Source of the DNA: Porites lobata
Taxonomy: Eukaryota; Cnidaria; Anthozoa; Scleractinia; Poritidae
NCBI GenBank assembly: GCA_942486035.1
Contig: CALNXK010000020.1
Coordinates: 4,377,501-4,441,500 of the forward strand
Reading direction: 5' to 3'
Length of the DNA: 64,000 nt
The translations under genes were made by a program, and so were the position numbers. Positions 53,061-64,000 of this stretch are shown here, piece by piece. The notes below the pieces were generated by a model. It was given only the letters and a program-made list of their open reading frames with translations, had not been told where the DNA came from and searched no databases. How positions within the stretch are numbered: the stretch's first letter is position 1; every line of letters starts with the position of its first letter.

Positions 53061-54942
53061 AATACAGCTGTGTGTCGTTTTTTGTAAATCTTTGCTTACA
53101 TACGGCGACGTAGTTAATGATCAAATTTGGGAGGCATTAACCCTGGAAAACTCCACCGAGCCACCTTGAGTGTCAGTGGGCACAGATGAGATCATTGCAC
53201 ATTACAATAATGTTAACCGATATAACGAATCCGGACACTTTTGGAAGGGCATATACTACACTGTATAATTATACCCAAATTAGTGAGGACAGGGTCTTGA
53301 GTCGCTCTACAGGAAAGCGGTTTCAAAAACTGCAGGCTCCGTGAGCGGATTCACCGGTTTAGTGAAAACGGAAGTTCGATTCATGGAAACAAAAACGCGG
53401 TTTCAAAAAATATCGGCCTTTTTGGTGCGCAAAAGATTAGTAATATAACTACAGTGCAGAGAGACAAGCAACAGCAACAACCACAAAGATAACAAAATGC
53501 GTCGACAGTCAGTAATCGACAGTTCAACATAACCTTTTTATTATTTTTTGACTTATCTATTTATTTATTTATTTATTTGTTTGTTTATCCATTTATCCAT
53601 TTATAGCTTCGTGTCCTCGCCTACTCATGGGGTTAAAAGAAAAAAGCGTAAGGTATATTCTTTTTTCTTTGAATTTCAAAATTAATCCACCTGGCCAATT
53701 AGATTAGGCGTTCAAAACTGAGGATGCTTTCCATTAAACTGAATTTGCAGGAAATCGATCGAAACATACATCTGATGTTTTTTTTTTTTTTTTCGGAAAG
53801 GGTAACAATTCAGTTGAGAAAAAATGATAGGCCCCGTTTACTAGTCTGCCTAGTCGGGTCAAAAATAACCGTGAATAATTATTACAGAAAAAAAGAGGAA
53901 TTACAAAAATTACAAAAGAAATGAAAAAGAATTACAAAAGAAATGAAAAAAATTGTAGACAGCTTACTGAAAAAGTTACCATAGTTTGCGTCCATCTAGG
54001 ATAAAGATGTCTTTCTGGTCGGTCCAGTTGTCTCCCAAGATATTGCTTTTGAAATTTCTCACAACGATATTTCAACCAAAAGCAAAAATCAACATTTTTT
54101 TTCCCTCCGAAAAGAAAAACAAAACATCAGCTTTGGAGACTCTTTGACAAGCTTTTACTAGAGGTTGATAAACTGGGAATTCGGCATTAAAATCATCTAT
54201 TAAGTAAATAAAGAACCGCTAAAAACAAGCTGACTTCAGTAAATAAACGGAAACTTGATGCAAAATCAACTCCTAAAATGTCTTTAATTTACTCATGAGC
54301 TAAAAGCTAAAATTAGTACTATCAGCTATTTTTCGTAAGCCAGGTTTTCATTTTTACTTTATTGTAGCGTTAAATTAAGACAAGTTAAAAGATTCGTTAA
54401 CGCTTGCAATACACATTTCAGGCTTTAATTCAAATCAACATTCGACAAGCAATTAGCTAATCTGCCAAGGTGCTTTGAAACTTTGGGTAAACAGAACGCG
54501 AAGGAATAAGCAGAAAAAGTAAACACCCGAAATTCCAACGGTTTAGTTTTCAACAGCTTTATAGATTCACAAACGAGAAATTATTTCCTTACTAATTTCA
54601 TTTATGGAGCCGAAATTTAAACACCAAAAACCCTTTTTTTCTCAATTAAACGAGTCACTCGACCAATCTTTGTAAGCAGATGTTGAAAGTTCCTCGTAGA
54701 AGGAACCTTAGCTAGCTTATTTGCGTTATCTGAACCTTTGCTAAAAGAAAAAAAAAACTTTTAAACTAAATGGATACTGGACGACAAGTAGTTACCATTT
54801 GATAAGACCAGATAAAGCCTGTCGAGCAGATAAACAATTAGTTCAGATCAGGGTTGTGAGAGATATCTGGATTTTTTTCCTGTTTTTCACATGGTTATTC
54901 GAGATCTGAAATTTGTACTGTAAACCCCTGTATAAACCTTAC
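53061..54942. other. AT-rich intergenic stretch
   Basis: Nothing coding supported. Holds a (TTTA)n run near 53,550-53,580 and A-rich runs near 53,900. It would be the intron downstream of the peptide exon at 54943-55182. Confidence 0.4.
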
Positions 54943-55182
54943 CCTTTTCATTCCTCGCTTGCCACTTCTTGAGACACACTTTCCGTGATGGCAAAAATAT
55001 TTTGGCCAGCCAGGAGAAGCTGCGCGTCGTTCTTGTGATACATCTTCAACGCTCCCAGTTCCAACACTTTTCAAGTCATTCCGCTGATAATATCTTGGTT
55101 TCGTAACAACGGCGGAAAAAATTATTGTAGCGAGAAAAAAAATTGAAAAGCAAAGACCGTTTGCTTGAGCAAAGTTTTTCAT
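54943..55182 (-). CDS. First exon of a small secreted peptide precursor (C-x4-C ring, amidation site)
   Basis: ATG at 55182-55180. 80 codons end at AAAAGG|GTAAGG, a phase-0 donor. Signal peptide: residues 1 to about 26 (CFSIFFLATIIFSAV). The pro-region has an ERR cleavage site (51-53). The candidate mature peptide follows, containing GWPKYFCHHGKC (58-69) and ending VSRS-GKR: Gly then Lys-Arg is the classical signal for C-terminal amidation and cleavage. A second basic pair closes the exon (GMKR). Only two cysteines, spaced C-x4-C, so one small disulfide ring is predicted. Shares all these features with the exon at 63152-63352. The family is not known to me. Neuropeptide-like or other secreted peptide; the rest of the precursor is unplaced. 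Reading past the donor adds 15 residues to a stop at 54895. Confidence 0.6.
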
Positions 55183-57189
55183 CTTTTGATCAGAGAGATC
55201 GTTGGTCCGAACGCTGGGATTCTGAGTGATGAAGCGGTTGATAGAACTTTTTGAATAGGTATGCTTTTTATTTACTTAAAGCTACGCATAAATTAGATTT
55301 GATTTGCTAAGTCCGCCAACTCTTTCAGAATGCTTGTTATTAATTGACATTGACATCTGCGTTAAAATAACCGAAAATAAAAGGGTTTACGCAGACGTTC
55401 GCACACAGCTCTGTTGATTAGCGTTGGTGTAGAGTTAAAACAATTCATCGATAACGACAAAATATTAAAAATAGCTCCGTCGCTAGGAACGTGTTTGACT
55501 TCTCCGGTGTTCGGTTAAAAATTGCAATAAATGTTTCATTTTTGACTGACAGTAAAAAAAGCTTTAAATTTTTATCAAAACTTAATGAGCGCCACGCCGT
55601 CCCACTTGACAATCAGGTACTCCGTGCTGTGCGATTTATTTAATATGGGCACTTAAAGGTTATTAGGTACTCAATAAATTCAGTTCGCTTTGACGCCAAC
55701 AGGGCGACGGTTTAAAATTGGATTGCTTTTTTGTTCTCAAAGACTTATGCCCACATCATTTCTTATGATTCAAAATCCATCTTTCTCATTCATAAGATGC
55801 ATTTCTACAAATGAGACTTAAATTTTGCCATTCTTTCCTTTTACTGAGTTGTTTTGTTTTTTGTTTTTTTCTTAGCGAAGATTTTAGTTAATGTTAAAAT
55901 ATGCACCGACAAACAGCCTCCGCCGTGTAAACGACAGCTGTTTATAGTTAAAAAATTGAAACCGAAGCAATTGAATCCAACATTATTCTGGCAAGTTACT
56001 GTCGGTAACTCTTTTACCTGTTTTGAGAATATTTAACAAAATTAATATGAATGCGTCACGACGGAGCAGTTCACCACAATATAAGAAGCAATAAAAACTA
56101 AGCTTCCATCCATTTAGAGTTTATTAAGTTCATAAATAAATTTTGGGCAGATTCATTAAAGTGTGATTCAGACTGTAGTAATTATCTTCCTGCCTTTAAC
56201 GTTTTCTTGAATAATTGGGTGTCATTGATAATTGATGAAGCATAAATGTAAAGGATTTAATTCCTCCCAAAAGCGCCTATTTTCGATATTGTTCGATCCT
56301 ACCATTGTGTCAAAAAAAAATGCATCGAAGAGCGCATGATACATGTCGCAATTTCCCTATTCAGCATTTTATTTTCGCACTTTCAAAAAACAGCAAGGGT
56401 GGCTCTGACTCAGGCTATTTTTACACTATACCGAACTGGTTTTGAACCGGCACGCAAACCATGATACCAGATTAAGTGCTTCTGCTCCGATACATAAGAA
56501 CATTGATTTCTGATTTCAGTGAATTCTGTAAGGGAGCAAAGCTGCTCCGCGCCGATCTCTAAATTTGAGAGTCGCATATTGGATGGATGTCGTACTAAAC
56601 GGGATAGCTTTTCCTATGGAAACGATAAGTTATCCGTTAGATTGTGAACATAGCTTCATCTGGCAGCGAGGCGAGTCAGATCTTGACAGCCATCATTCTC
56701 GTCCCCAGAGCCACTCGGCTTAATTTGTGACGGACCACGTGACCAAAAGCAACGGCGAACTCTGGAGACGAGAATGGACAGCCATGTACAGTTACAAGAA
56801 GTGGCTAAGTTATCTCTTTTTTAATGTTTACTTAGTTTCCTTTAATTGGGTGCTAAGGTAAATCTCAATAAATTGGTTTAAAAAAGATATTTAACATTTT
56901 AAAAAAGTAGAACCCAATGGCAAAATTGAATCAAACGCAAAGTTCAACTCCGCGCACAAAAATAGATGCCTGCTTGACATGATACAATAAATGGACTTAG
57001 TGAAAAAAATATATACATATTCTTGCATTGTTCTTCCATCATTTGCGAGAGGCCTTGTATTAAAAACGAATAAGAAAATCCTCAGTTCCAGTACGTTTTG
57101 AGTCTGCAATTCATGTTTTGTTGTAGTGTTGTTGTTGTTGTTGCTGCAAGGACTGTGGAATAATTTTATATAACTAGATAAAAGATCTT
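55183..57189. other. Intergenic stretch, 5' of the peptide exon
   Basis: No gene seen. About 56,430-56,690 contains a dispersed repeat (TGTAAGGGAGCAAAGCTGC, GATCTCTAAATTTGAGAG) also seen at 16,230-16,440 and 21,410-21,480. Confidence 0.4.
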
Positions 57190-57780
57190 TTAATTTACAC
57201 TATTATTCATTCAAAATATTTCCCCAATTCTGATTGGCTAAAAGCACACGCATAATTCACCAAAACCAGTTACTGATGACCAAATTTGGAAGAATTTTGT
57301 GTTTAACGAGGAAATGACGTCAAAAATGCAGCCTTCTACAGGATAATGCACCGTTCACCGAGATGACCTGGGGACGAGATTGAGTTGTTTTCGTTGTAAA
57401 AACTGAAATGGTGGACACTTCACTCGTTTCAAGAGTAAGAACTAAAGCTGGAACTAGCCGAAATAATGGCTAAAAACATAGCAAAAACAGCAAGAAGACA
57501 ACTCGGAGGGCGACGTCTGCTATTTGGAGAATATTTGCGGAGCTGTACAAACCTAAACGTAAACTATCGACGAAACTTAACATCGATGCAGGTAAGCCTG
57601 TTTTAGCCATGTTTTTAAAACTAGGAATTAATTTGAATGAATGATAAAAAAACAATTATTGAATTCGGCTTTTGTATCATATGAAGAGTCATGGAGATCT
57701 CGGAGGGTGTTATCCGCCTCGATCTCTATAATTCTTCATAAGATACTCAGCCTCATTCATTAATTGTTAAATTACATGTT
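57190..57780. mobile_element. MITE-like repeat with exon-like content
   Basis: The right part is a foldback: TCATATGAAGAGTCATGGAG and near-complement around 57,675-57,750, with AACAATTATTGAATTCGG and TTAATTGTTAAAT at its sides. The left part has AATTCTGATTGGCTAAAAGC. It looks like a cnidarian dispersed element, but I cannot set exact ends. Confidence 0.4.
57466..57591 (+). CDS. 42-codon exon-like frame with donor, unknown
   Basis: ATG in context AATAATGG, 42 codons, then ATGCAG|GTAAGCC, a near-perfect phase-0 donor. The peptide is basic (MAKNIAKTARRQLGGRR, then LLFGEYLRSC). No family recognised and no second exon found. It lies in the MITE-like repeat, so it may be a transposon-borne exon. 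Confidence 0.25.
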
Positions 57781-57781
57781 T

Positions 57782-60182
57782 TCTTGTCTTAAAAATAACA
57801 ATAAATATACTGCAACTGATATTTTGTATCCCTAGCCTTAATTTATCAACTGAAAGTATGAAAAATAATAATAATAATACTTACATGACGTGTTCATTTA
57901 TAGCGGAGCTCCACTCGCGCGCGAAGCGCGCGCGTGGGCGGAGCACCATTGCTAAGTAAATCTACCCATCCCAGAAAATTTGGCAATCACGTGACCGTAC
58001 ACCGACCGCCGACCGATCGTCCGTCCGCACCACAGGAGAACCAATGTTTACTCTCACATTTTAGCTAGTTTGGGAGCCAAAGAGAAAACCAATTTCACAT
58101 CAATGTTGTGATCAATTGACAGCTGTCAAAACAGGGCATCCGCTGACCAGTATCACCTGACCGTAGCGCGGGCTCAAGTGTCGACCCATCGAGGTCGAGT
58201 ATTTTTTTGAAGGTATCCGCTGACAAATTACCAGTTTGGAATGATCGCAGGTTCAAGTTTATTTTTTCCAAGGATTCATATCAAATATGTTGTGTTTATG
58301 TCACTATGGCCCCGCACTATTAGAATTTTGATTTCAAACTGACTTCGGAAATGAAAATTCAGCCAGTTTTTTTTAAAAGTACAGGCGGGGAAGACCTTAT
58401 CTTACCATGGTCACGCGTTGGTCACGCTCTACGTCCAATTTTTATACTCTGATTGGTCAAAGTTTGACAGGTGAGTTCATGCGAAAAAATTATGCAGCAT
58501 CTTGAAAATTGTTTACTTTCACAGCTGAAGCTGAAGAGTTTTGTGTCAACGTGTGATGTTTTTAACTGTCTTTTTCTTCTGGATGTACAAAATGAAATAC
58601 AGCTGCTATCAAGAGTCTTCTGTTATTCATGGCTGGTTTGTTTACTGGGTTTTTGGTTGAGGAACGCGTCGCTTGTCAAAATTTGGTAATTCGATTTCGG
58701 ATGGCATCGTTTTCGTTTTCCACATTGCTTAATGCGTTTGAGGGGTTAAAAGTCTCAAGCAACTGTGGCCTTCCTTGATAGCTTTCAGGAACTGAATCTC
58801 GAATGGTAAGCCTGAGTAACTATTGTATTTGATGTTTGTTTTTGTTATATCTAATTTCATGAAGTCTTGCACATTCACGCTGACAGTTTATGCGGCAAGT
58901 TTATGCACCGGTTGTAGCCGTAGTTTGAGATCTGACCTAGTATCAGGTTTGAACGGTTTGATATAAGCTTTCAGAACTTTAAAAAGCCTTCAGATATATT
59001 TGCTCACCACTGATAGAAAGAAAACGTTCCGAAGAATATTTAGTTATAAATTTGGCTGTGGAAAGAAAACTTTGAGCGATTTTCTTGCTTCGAGGAGTTC
59101 ACCTTGGAAAACAGTAAACACCCGCGCCGGGAAGCCGTCTTATAAAGCTTCACGCCGAGACTCAGGATTTTTAGAGACACTTTAATACTTGTCTTCATGA
59201 ATGAAAATTGTTATCTCTGTAAATGTTTCACCGAATTATATTTCTTTTTTTGATTGTTAGTAGTCTCTCTTGCATTTTTAATCGCTAGTCTGTGCCGTTT
59301 GTTTTCATCGTTCATGAACATCGCTTGCAGGAGTACTCAAAAATGTCGCGCGTATCAAACGCTTCATAAGATTAGACATCGTTATAACTGAAACCATTAA
59401 ATAACAAAAAAAATAATAATAATAAATTCGCTATTATGTTGAAGCTTAACTCTATTAAAGTTCATTCAAACACTCGACCACACTGACAGTTCGCACTATA
59501 GAAACGAGAACCGGCTGGCCATATGGGTGATTTTGGAAATTTTTGAACGGTTTCGCTTTACAATTGATCGTCCTGAATATTGACTGAGTGCAATTTGTCT
59601 TGAAAAGTTGTGAAATACTGCATTCTGTCCGAGGTCTGTATGATAAATAGTACTGTTTCACCTCAAATGTCATGTATAAAAATTATAAAAGGTTGGTTTA
59701 AACACCCCCAGATTTGTTGGCAAGAATTTGTAGAGTAAACTTGTCGAACGCAAAAAAATTCGGCGTGATTTGTTTTCCAAGAATTTGTTTTCGAGGCCTA
59801 ATCTACTGTGATCTTGAATGTGATCGAAGATGTTTGCTATTTTTTGGGTGTACATATAAGGTTATCAATTCGATGTAAGATGTTTCACTCTAAAATAACT
59901 TAGCCTTTCCCTCAAAAGTCACATGAATGTGCTCCTAAGTTAAATGATTTGTGGATTAAAAGTTTATTTTTTGATTTAAATTATAAATTTAGTGATTGGA
60001 GCTTCGCTTTTAGCCCTGGCTAAATCTATATATTAGAGATTTTGTTGTCAGAAAGAGACGAAAAGGTTATTAGTCATTACTGTGTTGCCCTATTCATAAA
60101 GGTAAAAAATCTCATTGGAGTCCAAACGAGACAACATAGAAGGAACGCATCGCGGGAGCCTGGTTTATTTAATCACGAGTAT
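57782..60182. other. Non-coding stretch with a GC-rich palindrome
   Basis: CGCGCGCGAAGCGCGCGCG at 57916-57934 is a tight hairpin at the start of a repeat-like block (57,904 to about 58,480) that ends TTTGACAG|GTGAGTTC, donor-like. No coding sequence supported. Frames at 58471, 59000 and 59455 have no recognisable content. Confidence 0.4.
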
Positions 60183-60500
60183 GATTGAGCGGAGCCATAG
60201 CTAGCGGGGGAGGGGACTAGGCGGCAGCTGACCCAGGGACCTGTTGAGCCAGAGAAACCAAGCCTGTGTATGAATTTGTTTTCTTTAGACTCAGTTATTT
60301 TGATTATTGTGACTTGCAATTGTTTGCCATTTTCATGATTCGCGGTCGATTTTTTGGAGACATATCTCATGGTCCAAGTGCTGAAAACAACGTTTCGAAG
60401 CCTCAAAAATTTGAAAATTTTCTGAGGGAGGATACCCCCAGAGCCCCTTACAAGGCTCTGGCCTTCATCACTCGCGATAACAATACAAGGAAATAATACA
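60183..60500. repeat. Repeat-like block 3' of the LINE fragment
   Basis: Contains open frames on both strands but no domains. It begins where LINE homology ends (about 60,510). Probably a different dispersed repeat; ends not defined. Confidence 0.3.
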
Positions 60501-60504
60501 ATAA

Positions 60505-61225
60505 TACAAGGAAAGCACATTTAAACAGGTTTGTAATCCAGTTAACGATCTTGATAGAATAACTAAATCATCTGCGTACAAAAGTGAATTTATGTGTTTC
60601 CCATTTGGAAGAACAAATGGGTCAGATAAGATGTTTTCTACTAAATGTGGCAGATTGTTTAAATAGAGGTTAAATAAAAGGGGGCTTAAAATACAGCCTT
60701 GGAGTACACCTCTGGAGTTTGAAAAAGGCTGAGTTTTGTTTTCACCGATTTTGATGGAACATGTCGAGTTGCAATAAAGGCTTTTCATGAGGATGTACAA
60801 GTTTCCTCCTATATTCGTTTTTAGCAGCTTATAAAACAATCCTTCGTGCCAAAGAGAGTCAAACGCTTTGCGGAAATCTACGAAACAAGCGTAGACTTTT
60901 TTCCTTGTGACTGATGTACATAATTATCTGTTAGGGTCCTTAGAGTGAAAACATGGTCTGCAGTGCGGTTTTCAGGCAAAAAGCCAATTTGGGAATTATG
61001 TAATATATTATTTTCCTCAAAATACAAGTGAAGTCTTCGATTTCAAATAAAGCAGAACAGTTTTCCGAGGCAACTAGAAACACATATGCCTCTGTAATTT
61101 GTTGGGTTACTCTTATCTCAAGATTGTAAATTGGGGTTATAATTAAGGCCTTGACACCAAACATCTGGCATTATTTCCGGATTTTAAAATGAGGTTAAAA
61201 AGTTTGACATAGACAAGCATTAGTG
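60505..61225 (-). pseudogene. LINE reverse transcriptase domain fragment
   Basis: Minus strand, several frames. In order: PLMLVYVKLFNLIL, ITPIYN, RGICVSSCLGKLF, FEENNILHNSQIGFLPENR, FVDFRKAFDSLWH (motif A region), SRGVLQGCILSPLLFNLYLN, LLYADDLVILS (catalytic YADD, about 60,590) and GLQTCLN. The best open part is 60839-60468. Many shifts and stops. The 5' edge is flush with the (AGT)n tract at 61232, the 3' part is missing and the thumb and C-terminus are lost. Jockey-like by motif pattern. Confidence 0.75.
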
Positions 61226-61231
61226 GTTCAT

Positions 61232-61486
<255 letters not shown>

Positions 61487-61489
61487 TAA

Positions 61490-62037
61490 GATCATTTCCA
61501 TATCAGTGGCTTTGCACATAGCCTCGCTATGAAACGGAGGCCTTAGCGGAGCGACTTGGAAATACTCCACTTGCACATCTTCCATACTGCACCTGATTTG
61601 CCACCCAAAATTTTGAATAAGCATTGTTTTCAATTTCTTTTGGGAGGGCTGTAACACCCTTGAGAAATGAAAAGCAAATCAAAGGCTATGCAATTTTGTT
61701 TTCTTTGGGGGGGAAATAAGGTGCATTATGGGAGATGTGCAGGTGGTGTATGGCCTATGACGTTGACATTACGGTGAGGTGAAAGCGATTAGTCGTTTAT
61801 ATGCCCCTTCGCCAGTGACACTCTTTCGAGACCCTTTTCTGTAACACAACACCACTAACCCTTAAAATTCATTCATTAAATAGACGAACCACACACAACC
61901 ACATGATCTTGATGATCTCTTGAGGACCCTTGAAGTGCAAAGCAAATTTCTTTGTATTGTACGATAGATCAAAATTGTATTTCGATCATTGCAGAACATG
62001 ACATGAAGGGTTACGTGAAAGTTGACCATACCTCTTA
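61490..62037. other. Non-coding stretch
   Basis: No gene. TTACAGCCCTCCCAAAAGAA (minus, about 61,655) and GGTGCATTATGGGAGATGTGC (about 61,710) look like pieces of dispersed repeats. Confidence 0.3.
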
Positions 62038-62148
62038 TTAACCTCGTCTGTTCGGTTATTACAGGGAAATCTCAGACCGGGGTCTTGATGTATTATATCA
62101 AGGCCGAGGTCTGAGATTTCCCTGTAATGATCGAACAGACGAGGTTAA
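62038..62148. mobile_element. Hairpin part of a MITE
   Basis: Arms TTAACCTCGTCTGTTCGGTTATTACAG-type (62038-62085) and complement (62106-62148), with CTGAGATTTCCCTGTAAT shared, and a short loop. The adjoining minus frame 62304-62098 (starts MASADQCNSTVSLAKV, ends in the hairpin arm) looks like the small ORF that travels with this repeat. The whole repeat may run to about 62,640. Confidence 0.6.
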
Positions 62149-62304
62149 AAAGTTACTTATCATTGGCCTTTTCCTCTTGAACCCAAGCCTGCGATCAATT
62201 AAAACAACAACTGGTCCCCGAATAACTTGAAAAACACGTCCGTTTAATGAGTTGTACACTTTAGCCAGCGATACAGTAGAGTTACACTGGTCAGCAGATG
62301 CCAT

Positions 62305-63151
62305 TTTTAACAGCTGTCAATTGACCATAACATGGACATACATTAGGATGCCCACTATCAATTTAAACACAGCTTGAATATGCCTTGGGCTCCCAGTTAG
62401 TAATGCCAGGTCATTACAAGAAATTGATGCCCAGTCATTAAAAGAAAACAGCCAATCAGAGCGCACGTACTATTATAGACATATAATAAGAGGAGCGAAA
62501 AAAATCTAACCAATCAGGAAAGGGCACAAATATTACTGCAAACCCAAGCTCTTTGGAGCTGCTAAGCAGACTTTGACTATAAAAGGCGGCGTAATCTGTC
62601 AGCAGCAAAAGCTAAATTTGCTCACGACTCATCTCTTCATGATGTTATAAAAATAAAACATGTACATTAGCATACCATTAGCAGCTTGATAGCAGACATA
62701 GACGCTCGAAACACGCTATTCCATGGTTTTGTTCCATTTCTTATCGTCGAAGACAAACTTTCCGAGCGTTTTCTAATTCCTATCAGCAGTACTGTGGCGC
62801 GTAGTCGAGCTGTCAATTTTTGGCGACATCGATTAGTTTGTCTTATTTTTTTGTTGTTTCGCTTAAAGTTTTATGCCATATGACGGATCAGTTAAACACA
62901 TTTCCACATATTTCTTTGTCTCTCGGAAGTAAATTGCGCCTTTTCCTTCGTATCAAAGAAAACTTGGGAAAAAAACTGTTCAGATAGCGTAAAAACAACT
63001 TGGTTTAAAGGCTAACTTAGTTAAGACCACGAGGCTATGGTAAGATAATCCAAAGGGTAAAGTGAATTACTTCCCAAAACAGCCACTACTAAATATCAAA
63101 AGCAATTGAAAAGAGCATGCCTATCATAGAAAAGTATCTATTATTTCGTAC
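62305..63151. other. Non-coding stretch
   Basis: No gene supported. It would be downstream intron of the peptide precursor ending its first exon at 63152; no second exon was identified. Confidence 0.35.
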
Positions 63152-63352
63152 CTTTCGTATTTGTTTCTTGTTTTGACTGGATCTTCTTCTAGGTTTAGAA
63201 CATCTTGTATACAAACACAATGGTCTCCATTGTCGGCGTAAACGACGTTGTCGTAGGCTTGATTTTTCTTCACAGACAACACAACTTAAAGAATTTAACA
63301 CAACAATGACGAAAAGGCAATATACACATATTTTTAAAGTTGAAGTTTTCAT
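63152..63352 (-). CDS. First exon of a second small secreted peptide precursor (C-x4-C ring)
   Basis: ATG at 63352-63350. 67 codons end at CGAAAG|GTACGA, a phase-0 donor. Signal peptide: residues 1 to about 25 (CVYCLFVIVVLNSLSC). The processed part is very basic: RQRRLRR (34-40), then the candidate peptide QWRPLCLYTRCSKP (41-54), then RRR and KK. An N-terminal Gln after Arg-Arg could become pyroglutamate. No Gly for amidation precedes the RRR. Cysteines C46 and C51 are spaced C-x4-C with Trp and Pro just before, as in the exon at 54943-55182. Not assigned to a known family. Reading past the donor gives 87 codons to 63089. Confidence 0.55.
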
Positions 63353-64000
63353 AGTTTTGAGCGGACAGCCTCTAGCAATTGAAACACTGGGTTAGATTTC
63401 TTTACGCACCCGTCGAAAAAATAATCTGCCGTTAGGTTGCTTTTTAAAAGCAAGCTATACGCTGCCATATATAAGAAAAGTGTATAACATATTTAGGTCA
63501 CTTAATTTGTAATTAATCGGACAATGACCCACGCGGAAATTAACTTCCCTTCTTGAAAATTGAAAGAAAGTCAATAACAGGAATTAACTTCTAAGTCGGT
63601 TTTTCGCTAGTGCGGCTTGACTTGTTGAAAGGAAATTCAAATTGGTCGTTAACAATTTACACACAGTTATCACCTCGCATTTGCTTGCAAACTATCGGCT
63701 AGTAAGTTTTACTTTCATTTAGCTGGTTTCACGTCTTTCTTTTCCTTTTTTTTTTTTTTTTTTTTTTAATCTTTTTTCCTTCCTTTTGCTTTCTTTGTTT
63801 CCACGAAAGGTGTTTCCCTCTCGATCTACTCTTCCAAAGAAAGATCATCATCCTATCTATAAGGAGGTGGGCGAGATAACAAGTTACATGCAGATTTATT
63901 AAAAAAACACCGCCTTATTACGATAGAGCCTATAATTACCCCTTGCATCAAAGGCCTTCGTTAAAGAAGACGTTTCCTTGCTTACAACTTAATTCGCAGT
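63353..64000. other. Upstream region of the second peptide exon
   Basis: No gene seen. Contains a T-rich run at about 63,747-63,770. It would hold the promoter of the minus-strand peptide gene, but I see no convincing TATA box. Confidence 0.35.

Overview
The window looks like nuclear DNA from a cnidarian, most likely an anthozoan such as a stony coral or sea anemone. It is AT-rich, has small exons with GT/AG splice sites, and carries families I recognise from cnidarian genomes: Penelope-like elements with GIY-YIG domains, RLE-type and jockey/CR1-like LINE fragments, a SANT/Myb-like repeated ORF, a Crypton-related ORF and many short inverted-repeat elements. There are no operons, ribosome binding sites, CRISPR arrays or phage features. 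Species assignment is inference. All alignments were made by eye.

Region by region. (1) 1-10 kb is one minus-strand host gene. Three coding exons (9748-9682, 7259-6582, 1391-1171) join in phase into a predicted 321-residue secreted protein. Its introns are packed with plus-strand Penelope-like fragments that carry hammerhead ribozyme motifs, plus nested DNA transposons. (2) 10-12.4 kb holds the 3' part of an RLE-type LINE flanked on both sides by (AAT)n, followed by a Mutator-like MITE with a 9-bp target duplication. (3) About 13.4-32.5 kb is a decayed tandem array of at least five related units. The two fullest units (about 18.4-25.0 and 25.0-31.5 kb) each carry a nearly identical block with a 143-codon candidate terminal exon. 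Comparing units reveals clean insertions with empty sites. (4) 33-36.2 kb has a piggyBac-like non-autonomous element and two minus-strand LINE fragments. (5) 40-44 kb is a 3.95-kb element with terminal inverted repeats of roughly 600 bp. (6) 46.9-48.7 kb has a TIR element with a broken Crypton-related ORF and a degenerate relative of the piggyBac-like element. (7) 51-53 kb has a broken SANT-like ORF beside an inverted repeat. (8) 54.9-64 kb holds two minus-strand first exons of small secreted precursors (55182-54943 and 63352-63152). They share a signal peptide, dibasic cleavage sites, one C-x4-C ring and a phase-0 donor. Between them lie a LINE reverse-transcriptase fragment, a very pure (AGT)n tract and MITEs.

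Most of the window is mobile-element DNA. The best host genes are the spliced secreted protein at 1-10 kb and the two short peptide precursors. Those two look like distant paralogs and are the best candidates for something undescribed.
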